A DNA stretch of 64,000 nucleotides from Chryseobacterium gleum (lineage in GTDB: Bacteria > Bacteroidota > Bacteroidia > Flavobacteriales_D > Crocinitomicaceae), in NCBI GenBank assembly GCA_945860065.1, contig CAMAPI010000003.1, positions 1 through 64,000 on the forward strand. The letters are read 5' to 3'. Under the pieces are notes generated by a model. That model saw only the letters and a list, made by a program, of their open reading frames with translations. It had not been told where the DNA came from and ran no database searches. Numbering within the stretch: the stretch's first letter is position 1; every line of letters starts with the position of its first letter. Of this stretch, positions 1 through 9,336 are shown in pieces. A program made the position numbers and the translations under genes.

Positions 1-593
1 TCGATATTCTCATTGGAACGCAAATGATCACCACAGGACTGGACTTCGATCACGTTTCAAGGGTGGGAATCCTCGATGCGGATATGTTACTCAATCGACC
101 CGACTTTCGCGCTTACGAACGCTCCTATCAGCTCATGTCGCAAGTGGCAGGTAGAGCTGGCAGGAAAGATAAACGTGGAAAAGTCATCATTCAAACCGGA
201 AACCCAGATCACTGGGTGATTCAATTGGTGCAAGAACATGATTACAAAGGATTCTATGAACAAGAAATTATCGAGCGACAACAATTCTTTTATCCGCCGT
301 TCTACAAAATGATTCAACTTACCTTGAAACACACGAACGAACAAGTGGTGCATGCGGCTTCGATTGAATTGGCAGACCAACTGAAAGAAGTTTTTAAAGA
401 ACGTGTCTTAGGTCCAGAATTCCCCATCATCAAGCGAATTCAAAATTATTATTTGAAGGAAATCAAGTTAAAGATAGAACGAAGTGCCCCAGAACGAAAA
501 GTCAAGGAGAAAATCCGTGAAATGATTGATCAATTCTATGCAAAACCAGCAAACAAGTCTGTTAAAATTGTGATCGACGTCGATCCAATGTAA
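1..593 (+). CDS. priA: Primosomal protein N' (PriA helicase), C-terminal part, truncated by window start
   Basis: Frame open from base 3 (DILIGTQMITTGLDFDHVSRVGILDADMLLNRPDFRAYERSYQLMSQVAGRAGR), typical PriA helicase motifs V/VI. Confidence 0.93.
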   Translation, partial: DILIGTQMITTGLDFDHVSRVGILDADMLLNRPDFRAYERSYQLMSQVAGRAGRKDKRGKVIIQTGNPDHWVIQLVQEHDYKGFYEQEIIERQQFFYPPFYKMIQLTLKHTNEQVVHAASIELADQLKEVFKERVLGPEFPIIKRIQNYYLKEIKLKIERSAPERKVKEKIREMIDQFYAKPANKSVKIVIDVDPM

Positions 594-605
594 TTTCTAA
601 GACAT

Positions 606-635
606 AAAAAAAGGAGTTCTTTCAAACTCCTTTTC
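606..635. terminator. Hairpin terminator between convergent priA and rpoD
   Basis: AAAAGGAGTT-ctttca-AACTCCTTTT inverted repeat. Confidence 0.7.
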
Positions 636-703
636 AATGCTATTCAAAGCCGGCCAACAAGTGGTTTACTGGTGGTAGTAGGTGGTTATCGACCTGCCTT
701 GAA

Positions 704-1573
704 TTATCCTAAATAACTTTTCAGCACTCTGTTTTTCGTTGTATGTTTCAAACGACGAATCGCTTTCTCTTTGATTTGACGAACACGTTCACGTGTCAGG
801 TCAAATTTATCACCGATTTCTTCTAGAGACAGAGGTGCTTTTCCCTCCAAACCATAGAACATACTAATGACTTCACTTTCTCGTGGCGTTAAGGCTGTCA
901 ATGATCGGCGAATATCGCTTCTCAAAGATTCCAATACTAGATTTGCTTCTGGACTTGGCAATGAATCTCCTTGCATAACATCGTACATGCTTGAAGTTGA
1001 TTCATCTCCTTCAATTAATGGAGCGTCCATAGATACGTGACGTCCATTTTGAGAAAGTGTTTGTTTCACTTCTTCAGGCGTAACGTTTAAGAACTCTGCT
1101 AATTCATCAGCTGAAGGCGGACGTTCTAACTTTTGTTCCAATTCCGAGTAAGCACGATTAATTTTATTGATGTTACCAATTTTATTCAATGGCAAACGAA
1201 CGATACGCGCCTGTTCTGCCAACGCTTGTAAAATCGACTGACGAATCCACCAAACAGCGTAGGAAATGAACTTAAATCCACGTGTTTCGTCAAAACGTTC
1301 TGCCGCTTTAATCAAACCTAAGTTTCCTTCATTGATCAAATCAGGCAAAGCCAAGCCTTGATTTTGGTATTGTTTAGATACAGAAACCACGAAACGTAAA
1401 TTCGCTTTCGTTAAGCGTTCTAATGCCGATCGATCTCCTGCCTTGATGCGTCGAGCTAACTCAACTTCTTCATCTGCAGTAATCAAGTCAACACGACCTA
1501 TTTCCTGTAAATACTTGTCTAAAGATGCGGTTTCCCTGTTGGTAACCTGTTTTGCGATTTTTAACTGCCTCAT
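704..1573 (-). CDS. rpoD: Primary RNA polymerase sigma factor RpoD/SigA (short Bacteroidota form)
   Basis: 289 aa; region 2 ([57 protein letters not shown]) and region 4 ([18 protein letters not shown]). Confidence 0.95.
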   Translation of the reverse strand: MRQLKIAKQVTNRETASLDKYLQEIGRVDLITADEEVELARRIKAGDRSALERLTKANLRFVVSVSKQYQNQGLALPDLINEGNLGLIKAAERFDETRGFKFISYAVWWIRQSILQALAEQARIVRLPLNKIGNINKINRAYSELEQKLERPPSADELAEFLNVTPEEVKQTLSQNGRHVSMDAPLIEGDESTSSMYDVMQGDSLPSPEANLVLESLRSDIRRSLTALTPRESEVISMFYGLEGKAPLSLEEIGDKFDLTRERVRQIKEKAIRRLKHTTKNRVLKSYLG

Positions 1574-1800
1574 TTATTTTTTGTTATTGCGTGTCCTTAT
1601 ACTCCCTAATAGAAGAAAAGGTTCTGTTTAAACGCACTTTTTTTTATTAAGTAACGTTTTTTTGAGCCGAAACCTGCTGTAAATGAATATCGGAGGCACT
1701 TGAATGAATATTGCAATTGATTGACTGACTTAATATTAAATTTATTTTTCAAAAAATATATGAAAGAGAAAAAAAAGTAGTTATAAGAAAAAATACTTTC

Positions 1801-2163
1801 ATGAAAAATCGTCAATGTTTAGAATGCGCAGTTAAACTTGTAGGAAGAAGAGACCAAAAATTTTGTTCGGATTACTGCCGCAATACGTTTAATAACCGCA
1901 TCAATGAAGATGCAAACTTAGTTGTGCGTCGCGTAAATACCATTCTTCGAAAAAATCGACGCATACTTGCAAACCTAAATCCAGATGGAAAAAGAACCGT
2001 TGAAGGGATATTGCTCGCTGAGGAGGGATTCAATTTTCACTATTACACCAATGTTTATTCCACTAGAAAAGGCTCTAGTTATGTATTTTGTTATGATTTT
2101 GGCTATATTCGAATCAATAATGACCAATACATGTTGGTCCAGAAACAAGACTACGTAAAATAA
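1801..2163 (+). CDS. Small protein with N-terminal zinc-ribbon-like CxxC...CxxxC motif, hypothetical
   Basis: 120 aa ORF: CLECAVKLVGRRDQKFCSDYCRNTF. Confidence 0.75.
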   Translation: MKNRQCLECAVKLVGRRDQKFCSDYCRNTFNNRINEDANLVVRRVNTILRKNRRILANLNPDGKRTVEGILLAEEGFNFHYYTNVYSTRKGSSYVFCYDFGYIRINNDQYMLVQKQDYVK

Positions 2164-2172
2164 GAACCTTTC

Positions 2173-3438
2173 ATGTCCAGTAACGAACAAATTAAGTGCC
2201 CAAATTGTGGGACAAACATCGATGTCACCAATATTCTCTCGCATCAACTTGAGGCGGATCTTCAAGCGAAATTTCAAGCGCAACTTCAATCCGAACGCTC
2301 AAAAATGAATGAGGCCGTGGAGAAACTACGCGATGAAAAATTGGCTTTTGAAGAAAATAAAAAGCGTGAAAAGGAACTTTTTCAAGAACAATTGGAAAAA
2401 TCATTAAAAGAAGAGCGTCGTTCCATCGAAGAGAAACTTAAAATCAAACTTACTGAAGAACAAAGTGAGCAATTTGATGCGCTTCAAAAAGAACTCAATG
2501 AAAAATCTGCCCAAGTATCTGAGCTAAATAAAACCAAAGCCGAAGTTGAACGCCTCAAACGCGAAAAAGAAGAAGCACAATCCATCGCCCAATTGGCTGC
2601 TGAAACGAAAATGAATGAAATTCTTCTACTCGAAAAAGAGAAAATTAAAAAACTGGTAGAAGACAGCAATGAACTTCGCATCAAGGAACTACAAAAAATG
2701 CTGGAGGATCAAAAAACACTGACCGAAGAAATGAAGCGCAAGCAGGAACAAGGCTCCATGCAGTTGCAAGGTGAAGTGCAAGAGTTGGCCATTGAAGAAT
2801 GGTTGGCAGCACAATTTCCACTCGACACCATTGAGGAAATTAAAAAAGGTGCACGAGGCGGCGATTGCATTCAGATTGTCAACACGCGAAGTGAGCAAAA
2901 TTGTGGTAAGATTTATTACGAAAGTAAACGCACGAAAGAATACCAAGCTGGGTGGATTCCGAAATTTAAAGCAGACATGCGCGAAAAAGGTGCGGACATC
3001 GGTATTCTTGTGACAGAAGCGATGCCCTCTGATTTAGACAGAATGGGTATGAAAGACGGCGTTTACGTGTGTACATACGATGAATTCAAAGGACTTTCAG
3101 GTGTCATTCGTGAAACCGTGATACAAGTCCATGCCGCTCTTGGGTCCCAAGTGAATCGTGGCGATAAAATGCACATGTTGTACGACTTTTTAACGAGCAC
3201 GAACTTCCGCATGCAAGTGGAAGCGATTGTGGAAGGATTCACCTCCATGAAAGATGGACTAGAAAGCGAAAAACGTTCCATGCAACGCATTTGGAAGGAA
3301 CGTGAAAAACAGATTGAAAAAGTGATCATCAACACGATTGACATGCACGCCTCGATTAGAGGAATCGCAGGGAATGCGATTCAAAGCGTCAAAGCATTAG
3401 AATTACCCGGAGAAAGTGATGATGAAATTATCGAATAG
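2173..3438 (+). CDS. DUF2130 family protein (zinc ribbon + coiled coil + PD-(D/E)XK-like domain)
   Basis: 421 aa; N-terminal CPNCG, long coiled coil, GARGGDCIQIV...CGKIYYESKRTKEYQ. Confidence 0.85.
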   Translation: MSSNEQIKCPNCGTNIDVTNILSHQLEADLQAKFQAQLQSERSKMNEAVEKLRDEKLAFEENKKREKELFQEQLEKSLKEERRSIEEKLKIKLTEEQSEQFDALQKELNEKSAQVSELNKTKAEVERLKREKEEAQSIAQLAAETKMNEILLLEKEKIKKLVEDSNELRIKELQKMLEDQKTLTEEMKRKQEQGSMQLQGEVQELAIEEWLAAQFPLDTIEEIKKGARGGDCIQIVNTRSEQNCGKIYYESKRTKEYQAGWIPKFKADMREKGADIGILVTEAMPSDLDRMGMKDGVYVCTYDEFKGLSGVIRETVIQVHAALGSQVNRGDKMHMLYDFLTSTNFRMQVEAIVEGFTSMKDGLESEKRSMQRIWKEREKQIEKVIINTIDMHASIRGIAGNAIQSVKALELPGESDDEIIE

Positions 3439-4243
3439 CCTATTCCGAGGATCAGCGGGACGGCAGAGTCTTATCGACATAGAAATACCCGAAAACTTTA
3501 ACGGTGAACTCGTTGTATTTGTCCACGGATTCATGGGATTTAAGGATTGGGGTGCTTGGCATTTAGTTCAACAATTCTTTACGGAGAAAGCCTATGGATT
3601 CTGTAAATTTAATTTAAGTCATAATGGTGGCACGATCGAAAACGGCATCGATTTCCCCGATGAAGAAGCGTTTGGAAACAACCGCTATTCATATGAAGTG
3701 TTTGATATTGAATGCGCCCTAAAGTGGGCAAGGTCTCAGGTCGATTTTAAGAGTATTCGACTCATTGGACATTCACGTGGTGGTGGCGCTGTCATTTTAG
3801 CTGGACAAAAATACCTCCACTCCTACCCTATTTCCTCCATTCATACGTGGGCGGCCATTTCAAATATCGGCATGCGCTTTCCTAATGGAGCAGAATTGGA
3901 ACAGTGGCAACGGGATGGTGTTCGTTACGTGAAAAATGGACGCACAAATCAAGATTTGCCGCAGTATTTTTCTTTATACGAAGATTTCAAACATCACGAA
4001 ACAGAATTGAATATTCAGCAAGCCATTCAGAAACTGAACATACCGATTACGATTCATCACGGAGATCAAGATACTTCGGTTCCCATTGCGGAAGGAGAAT
4101 CGTTAGCCAAATGGGCTAACGTTTCCTTACAGGTTATTTCCGGTGCGGATCATGTTTTCGGAGCTACTCATCCATGGAAAAGTGCTCAGTTACCGACTGA
4201 ATTAGCCGTTTTATGTGAGCAAACCTTGCTTGAAATGAACTAA
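3419..4243 (+). CDS. Alpha/beta hydrolase
   Basis: HGFMGFKDWG, GHSRGGG nucleophile elbow, HGDQDTSVP and GADHVF acid/His motifs; start overlaps the upstream gene. Confidence 0.88.
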   Translation: MMKLSNSLFRGSAGRQSLIDIEIPENFNGELVVFVHGFMGFKDWGAWHLVQQFFTEKAYGFCKFNLSHNGGTIENGIDFPDEEAFGNNRYSYEVFDIECALKWARSQVDFKSIRLIGHSRGGGAVILAGQKYLHSYPISSIHTWAAISNIGMRFPNGAELEQWQRDGVRYVKNGRTNQDLPQYFSLYEDFKHHETELNIQQAIQKLNIPITIHHGDQDTSVPIAEGESLAKWANVSLQVISGADHVFGATHPWKSAQLPTELAVLCEQTLLEMN

Positions 4244-4272
4244 AAAAGGCTGCAGTTTCCTACAGCCTTTAA
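4244..4272. terminator. Hairpin between hydrolase and convergent tRNA-His
   Basis: AAAGGCTG...CAGCCTTT inverted repeat. Confidence 0.7.
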
Positions 4273-4277
4273 ACGAG

Positions 4278-4352
4278 GGAGAAGGACGGGTCTCGAACCC
4301 GCGACCTCCGGTACCACAAACCGGCGCTCTAACCAACTGAGCTACAATCTCC
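4278..4352 (-). tRNA. tRNA-His (anticodon GTG)
   Basis: Reverse complement GGAGATTGTAGCTCAGTTGGTTAGAGCGCCGGTTTGTGGTACCGGAGGTCGCGGGTTCGAGACCCGTCCTTCTCC; anticodon arm CCGGT-TTGTGGT-ACCGG; encoded G-1 opposite C73. Confidence 0.93.
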
Positions 4353-4514
4353 ATTTTAGGTGGGTGCAAATATATTAAATCTTATTTAATTATGGCCATT
4401 TTTTAGCTAAGTCATTTCAACTTTTCAAAAATAAATCACTTGATGTGACAAATGTTTCATTTCATTTTCCAATTTACTAGTAACTTTCCTATCGAAAAAA
4501 AATACCGATTATTG

Positions 4515-5123
4515 ATGAGAAAATTGAGCAACATTTTACCCACACAACTAAGGAACAGTTATTCCTTTGAATCGTACAAAGTACTTGTTAGTGAATTGGT
4601 CGCACACGGAAAAACTTCAGGTCCTGATCAGCGTGAGGACCTCATCCATTACACCGATTTAAATGCGAAACGCATGAAGCGTATTGAAAAAACAACGGTA
4701 TTAACCGAGGAACTCAAAAAACAGATTTCCAGCATTCAGGAGCCGATGACCTGGTTATTGCTCAGTGAAGCATGGTGTGGAGATGCCGCACAAATTGTAC
4801 CTGTATTAGGTAAAATAGCGGTGGAAAGTGAGCAGATCGATTTAAAAATCATTTTACGCAATGAACACCTAGATATCATGGATCAGTATTTAACAAACGG
4901 GGGACGTTCCATTCCTAAGTTAATTTGTTTGGATCAAAATAACCAGGAAATTTTTGTTTGGGGTCCACGACCAGCATCCATTCAAGAAGTCGTTGATGAA
5001 ATTAAAGCAGATGGAATCGATCACGCCATCTTAGTTGAGCGCGTACAACATGCGTACAACAAAGACCGTGCGCAATCGATTCAAGAGGAAATCCAAGAAT
5101 TATTGGCAAAGACGAAAAGTTAG
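4515..5123 (+). CDS. Thioredoxin family protein
   Basis: TWLLLSEAWCGDAAQIVPVLGKIA...GGRSIPKLICLDQ. Confidence 0.8.
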   Translation: MRKLSNILPTQLRNSYSFESYKVLVSELVAHGKTSGPDQREDLIHYTDLNAKRMKRIEKTTVLTEELKKQISSIQEPMTWLLLSEAWCGDAAQIVPVLGKIAVESEQIDLKIILRNEHLDIMDQYLTNGGRSIPKLICLDQNNQEIFVWGPRPASIQEVVDEIKADGIDHAILVERVQHAYNKDRAQSIQEEIQELLAKTKS

Positions 5124-5127
5124 TCCA

Positions 5128-5163
5128 TAAAAAAAGCCGATCATGCTGAACGGCTTTTTTTAT
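5128..5163. terminator. Bidirectional hairpin terminator
   Basis: AAAAAAAGCCG...CGGCTTTTTTT. Confidence 0.7.
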
Positions 5164-5176
5164 ATTCTCAAGGGTG

Positions 5177-6340
5177 TTATAAAGTACCTCTATTTTCTTG
5201 TTCTCTTTCGATGGATTCAAACAGCGCTTTGAAGTTTCCTTTTCCAAACGATTGTGCTCCTTTTCGTTGAATAATTTCAAAGAACATGGTTGGACGATCA
5301 ACCACTGGTTTCGTGAAAAGTTGCAATAAGTATCCTTCCTCATCGCGGTCGATTAATATTCCGTGTTGTTTTAACACCTCTATGTCTTCCTCAATATCTC
5401 CTACTCGTTCAAGTAAGTCGTCGTAGTACGTTTCTGGAACATACAAAAATTCAACACCACGATCCCGCATATCAGAAACTGTTGCAACAATATCATTTGT
5501 AGCTACAGCGATGTGTTGAACACCTGCACCATTATAAAAATCGATGTATTCCTCAATTTGAGATTTCTTCTTTCCTTCAGCTGGCTCGTTGATTGGGAAT
5601 TTAATGCGTCCATTTCCATTCGACATTACTTTGGACATCAACGCGGTGAATTCTGTGGAGATGTCATTGTCATCAAAAGAAATAATTTGCGCGAAGCCCA
5701 TCACTTTTTTGTAAAAATCACACCAGGTATTCATTTCATGCCAATCCACGTTACCCACCATGTGGTCAATGAATTTTAATCCTGTTGGTTCCGGATTGTA
5801 ATGGGACTCCCATTTACGGTATCCTGGAAGAAAAATTCCTTGGTAGTTTTTACGCTCGACAAAAATGTGAACGGTTTCACCGTACGTGTAAATCCCTGAA
5901 CGAATCACAAATCCATTTGCATCCTCTTCTCGCGTAGGCTCCATAAAAGGTTTTGCTCCACGCTTCGTTGTTTCCTCAAATGCTTTCGTAGCATCTTCCA
6001 CCCAAAGTGCAATCACTTTCACACCATCTCCGTGCTTATTGATGTGCTCATTTATAGGTCCATCTAAAGTTAAAGGAGTAGTTAAAACCAAACGAATTTT
6101 ATCTTGCTTCAACACATAAGAAACACGATCTTTCAATCCCGTTTCTAGTCCCGCGAAAGCCTCCGATTGAAATCCAAATGCTGTTTTATAATAATGAGCG
6201 GATTGTTTGGCATTGCCGACGTACAATTCGACGTAATCTGTCCCAAGTAAAGGAAGAAAATCCTCCGCCTCGGGGAATAATTTTTCTAAACTATATTCTA
6301 CGTTTTGTAGATCTTTTAAATTTTTAATTTCTGTGGACAT
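5177..6340 (-). CDS. hppD: 4-hydroxyphenylpyruvate dioxygenase
   Basis: 387 aa; two VOC domains, GVQHIAVATNDI, C-terminal QIFTKPV-like (LQLFTKPVVDRPTMFFEIIQRKGAQSFGKGNFKALFESIEREQ). Confidence 0.95.
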   Translation of the reverse strand: MSTEIKNLKDLQNVEYSLEKLFPEAEDFLPLLGTDYVELYVGNAKQSAHYYKTAFGFQSEAFAGLETGLKDRVSYVLKQDKIRLVLTTPLTLDGPINEHINKHGDGVKVIALWVEDATKAFEETTKRGAKPFMEPTREEDANGFVIRSGIYTYGETVHIFVERKNYQGIFLPGYRKWESHYNPEPTGLKFIDHMVGNVDWHEMNTWCDFYKKVMGFAQIISFDDNDISTEFTALMSKVMSNGNGRIKFPINEPAEGKKKSQIEEYIDFYNGAGVQHIAVATNDIVATVSDMRDRGVEFLYVPETYYDDLLERVGDIEEDIEVLKQHGILIDRDEEGYLLQLFTKPVVDRPTMFFEIIQRKGAQSFGKGNFKALFESIEREQENRGTL

Positions 6341-6379
6341 AATGAGTAATTCTTTGCAATATTATCGAAAATTCAGGAC

Positions 6380-7537
6380 TTAATGAATCCAAGACTTCAC
6401 ATATTCTGGTAATTCCATTTCCATCGCTCGCTTTGTCAACTTCAGTGGTTTAAACGTATCAATCATAACCGCTAATTCCTGCGTTTCTTTTTTACCAATG
6501 GAACGCTCATAAGCTCCCGTGTGTGGTCCATGCGGAATTCCCGATGGATGTAAGGTAATTTGACCTTTTTCGATGTTGTTTCTACTCATGAAATCACCGT
6601 CCACATAGTATAAGACCTCATCTGAGTCGATGTTACTATGGTTATATGGCGATGGAATAGAATCTGGATGGTAATCGTATAAACGCGGTACAAAAGAGCA
6701 AATCACAAAAGCACTTGTTTCAAACGTTTGGTGAATCGGTGGCGGTAAATGCACGCGTCCCGTGATTGGTTCGAAATCGTGAATCGAAAATGCGTATGGG
6801 AAATTGTATCCATCCCAACCAACGACATTGAATGGGTGATGTGCATAGACATAATCATAAAGCACGTCCTGCTTTTTAATTCGAATCAAGAATTCTCCTT
6901 CTTCGTTATGCGTTTCTAATTCATGTGGACGGCGCAAATCGCGTTCACAGAATGGTGAATGTTCCAGTAATTGTCCAAACCAGTTGCGGTATCTTTTCGG
7001 TGTGTAAACGGGATGAAAAGATTGAATGATGAATAAGCGGTTATCACTGTCATTAAATTCCATTTGGTAAATCATTCCGCGCGGAATCACCAAATAGTCT
7101 CCATAGCTAAAATCGATATTTCCTAATTGAGTTCGCAATTTTCCCGATCCACGGTGAATAAAAATAACTTCATCCGCATCCGCATTTTTGTAGAAATACT
7201 CGGTCATAGACTTGGACGGAGCAGCTAATTCGATGTAGCAATCATTGTTCACTAAAATTGGGACACGTGAATCAACATAATCTTCATTTGGCTTCAAATC
7301 ATAGCCCCGAAAACTACGCATTAACATATTTTTCTCAATGGCGATTTCTGGTGTGATGTCCTTTTGTTCCCTCACTTCTTTCACCACAGTTGGAGGTTGA
7401 ATGTGATACATGAGCGTGGACATTCCGTCGAATCCCGCGGTTCCAAATAATTGTTCATGGTATAATTCCCCATTTTCCTGACGAAAAACGGTATGACGTT
7501 TGTGTGGAATTTTTCCTAGTTGATGATAAAAAGGCAT
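6380..7537 (-). CDS. hmgA: Homogentisate 1,2-dioxygenase
   Basis: MPFYHQLGKIPHKRHTVFRQ...HPSGIPHGPHTGAYERSIG. Confidence 0.93.
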   Translation of the reverse strand: MPFYHQLGKIPHKRHTVFRQENGELYHEQLFGTAGFDGMSTLMYHIQPPTVVKEVREQKDITPEIAIEKNMLMRSFRGYDLKPNEDYVDSRVPILVNNDCYIELAAPSKSMTEYFYKNADADEVIFIHRGSGKLRTQLGNIDFSYGDYLVIPRGMIYQMEFNDSDNRLFIIQSFHPVYTPKRYRNWFGQLLEHSPFCERDLRRPHELETHNEEGEFLIRIKKQDVLYDYVYAHHPFNVVGWDGYNFPYAFSIHDFEPITGRVHLPPPIHQTFETSAFVICSFVPRLYDYHPDSIPSPYNHSNIDSDEVLYYVDGDFMSRNNIEKGQITLHPSGIPHGPHTGAYERSIGKKETQELAVMIDTFKPLKLTKRAMEMELPEYVKSWIH

Positions 7538-7722
7538 AGTTCTAATTTGTGTTAATGAAAACAATCCGTCTAAAATTAGTTAAAAAGATTATTTAACAAC
7601 AAAACTAAAGAGCTCTGAATGACTAATAAATGATTTTAATCAGTTTTCTACGAAATAAAAAATAGAATAGAAACTGAATTATAATGAAAGCAAAACTTAA
7701 ATTTGTCAAAACACTTCATTAC

Positions 7723-8661
7723 ATGTCAAAAATCACCGTCATCGGTTCATGTGGACAAATAGGTACTGAACTCGTCCTAGCATTGCGTAATATATATGGT
7801 GAAACAAATGTCATTGCTGCCGATTTGAAAGAGGAATGTCCACCTATTTTGAATAATGGACCATATAAGAAAATGGACATTCTAGATCGCGAAGCGGTGC
7901 GATCATTTATCATAGAAGAAAAAGTAGATGAAGTCTATTTACTGGCTGCATTACTTTCTGCTACAGCCGAAAAGAATCCGGATTTTGCATGGAAATTAAA
8001 TATGGAAGGATTATTTACCATTTTAGATTTAGCAAAAGAAGGACATTTGAAAAAAGTATTTTGGCCAAGTTCCATAGCCGTTTTTGGTCCAACAACACCA
8101 GCCGATTTAACACCACAGCGCACCGTGATGGAACCATCCACCGTTTACGGGATTTCTAAACAAGCGGGAGAACGTTGGTGTGAATATTACCACAACAAAT
8201 TTGGAGTAGATGTTAGAAGTATCCGTTATCCAGGATTGATTTCCTACAAAAGTTTACCAGGTGGAGGAACCACTGATTATGCAGTGGACATTTTTTACAA
8301 AGCAAAATCACAAGGAAACTTCACTTGTTTCTTAAAAGAAGATACTGCTCTTCCCATGATGTTTATGGACGATGCTATACGCGGAACCATTGAATTGATG
8401 CAAGCACCAGCCGAAAAGGTTAAAATTCGTTCAGCCTATAACATCGCTGGATCTTCATTTACACCAGCTGAATTGGCAAAGTCGATTCAACAACATTTAC
8501 CCGATTTCAGTATTTCCTACGAACCAGATTTTCGTCAAGCCATTGCCGATAGCTGGCCAAATAGCATTGATGACTCCTATGCTCAAAAAGATTGGGGATG
8601 GAATGCTAAATTTGACACAGACGCAATGGTGAAGGTGATGTTGGAACATGTTGAAGTGTAA
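7723..8661 (+). CDS. NAD-dependent epimerase/dehydratase, L-threonine 3-dehydrogenase-like extended SDR
   Basis: GSCGQIGTEL Rossmann motif, YGISKQAGE catalytic motif, SIRYPGLISYKSLPGGGTTDYAVDIFY typical of TDH-type SDRs. Confidence 0.87.
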   Translation: MSKITVIGSCGQIGTELVLALRNIYGETNVIAADLKEECPPILNNGPYKKMDILDREAVRSFIIEEKVDEVYLLAALLSATAEKNPDFAWKLNMEGLFTILDLAKEGHLKKVFWPSSIAVFGPTTPADLTPQRTVMEPSTVYGISKQAGERWCEYYHNKFGVDVRSIRYPGLISYKSLPGGGTTDYAVDIFYKAKSQGNFTCFLKEDTALPMMFMDDAIRGTIELMQAPAEKVKIRSAYNIAGSSFTPAELAKSIQQHLPDFSISYEPDFRQAIADSWPNSIDDSYAQKDWGWNAKFDTDAMVKVMLEHVEV

Positions 8662-8783
8662 TATTATTAAGTTATGAACTTTTTAAAGTAGCTCATTCCC
8701 AATATACTACTCAGTTTTTTAGTATTCTAGAAATTCCTTAACAGTTTTTGTTTAATTGTTTTGATTTTACGTTCAACATTTTT

Positions 8784-8812
8784 GTTTAACTTTGTATCAT
8801 AAATTGTTAAAC
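8784..8812 (+). promoter_or_regulatory. Candidate operator/promoter of the carotenoid-photolyase operon
   Basis: Perfect 7-bp inverted repeat GTTTAAC (8784-8790) / GTTAAAC (8806-8812); the left arm overlaps the -7-like TAACTTTG (8787-8794). Confidence 0.45.
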
Positions 8813-8820
8813 AGATCATT

Positions 8821-9333
8821 ATGTCAACCTTAGAATTTAATGAAGCACTTATTGGTTTAGAAAATAACCTAACCTCTTTCGCAATGAGTTTCACCAGAAA
8901 CCATGAAGACGCAAAGGATTTAACGCAAGAAACGATGTTGAAAGCGATTACATATCGCAATTATTATACTCCACAAACAAACTTTAAGGCTTGGGTATTT
9001 ACCATCATGCGAAATTTATTTATAAATCAATACCGACGAAAAATGAAATCGGGCGCTATATTTGATCATTCAAAGGAATCATATTTAGTATACAACACAC
9101 CAAGTCACGAAGAATCTGCCATTGAAATTATTTCGGTGAAGGATATTCAAGGAAAAATTGATAGCTTAGGAGATGAGTACAAAGAGCCATTTGAAATGCA
9201 CTTTAAAGGATTCAAGTATAAAGAGATTGCAAGTAAATTGGGCATTCCAATTGGAACAGTGAAAAGTCGCATTTTCATAGCGAGAAAAAAATTAATGGTT
9301 TGCTTGCCTGATTTTGCCTTTTCAGCAAATTAA
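8821..9333 (+). CDS. ECF-type sigma-70 factor
   Basis: 170 aa with region 2 (NHEDAKDLTQETMLKAI...AWVFTIMRNLFINQYRR) and region 4 (YKEIASKLGIPIGTVKSRIFIARKKL). Confidence 0.93.
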   Translation: MSTLEFNEALIGLENNLTSFAMSFTRNHEDAKDLTQETMLKAITYRNYYTPQTNFKAWVFTIMRNLFINQYRRKMKSGAIFDHSKESYLVYNTPSHEESAIEIISVKDIQGKIDSLGDEYKEPFEMHFKGFKYKEIASKLGIPIGTVKSRIFIARKKLMVCLPDFAFSAN

Positions 9334-9336
9334 TTT

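Noticed and set aside
87-380. Antisense ORF (97 aa) opposite priA
   Set aside because: Entirely within the well-supported priA frame; no recognisable motif.
1606-1815. 69-aa minus-strand ORF upstream of rpoD
   Set aside because: Low-complexity Phe/Lys/Tyr-rich translation of AT-rich intergenic DNA; likely spurious.
7565-7722. Small palindromes (AGAGCTCT, TGATTTTAATCA) in the hmgA/epimerase divergent gap
   Set aside because: Short and not aligned with a clear promoter element; too weak to claim as operators.
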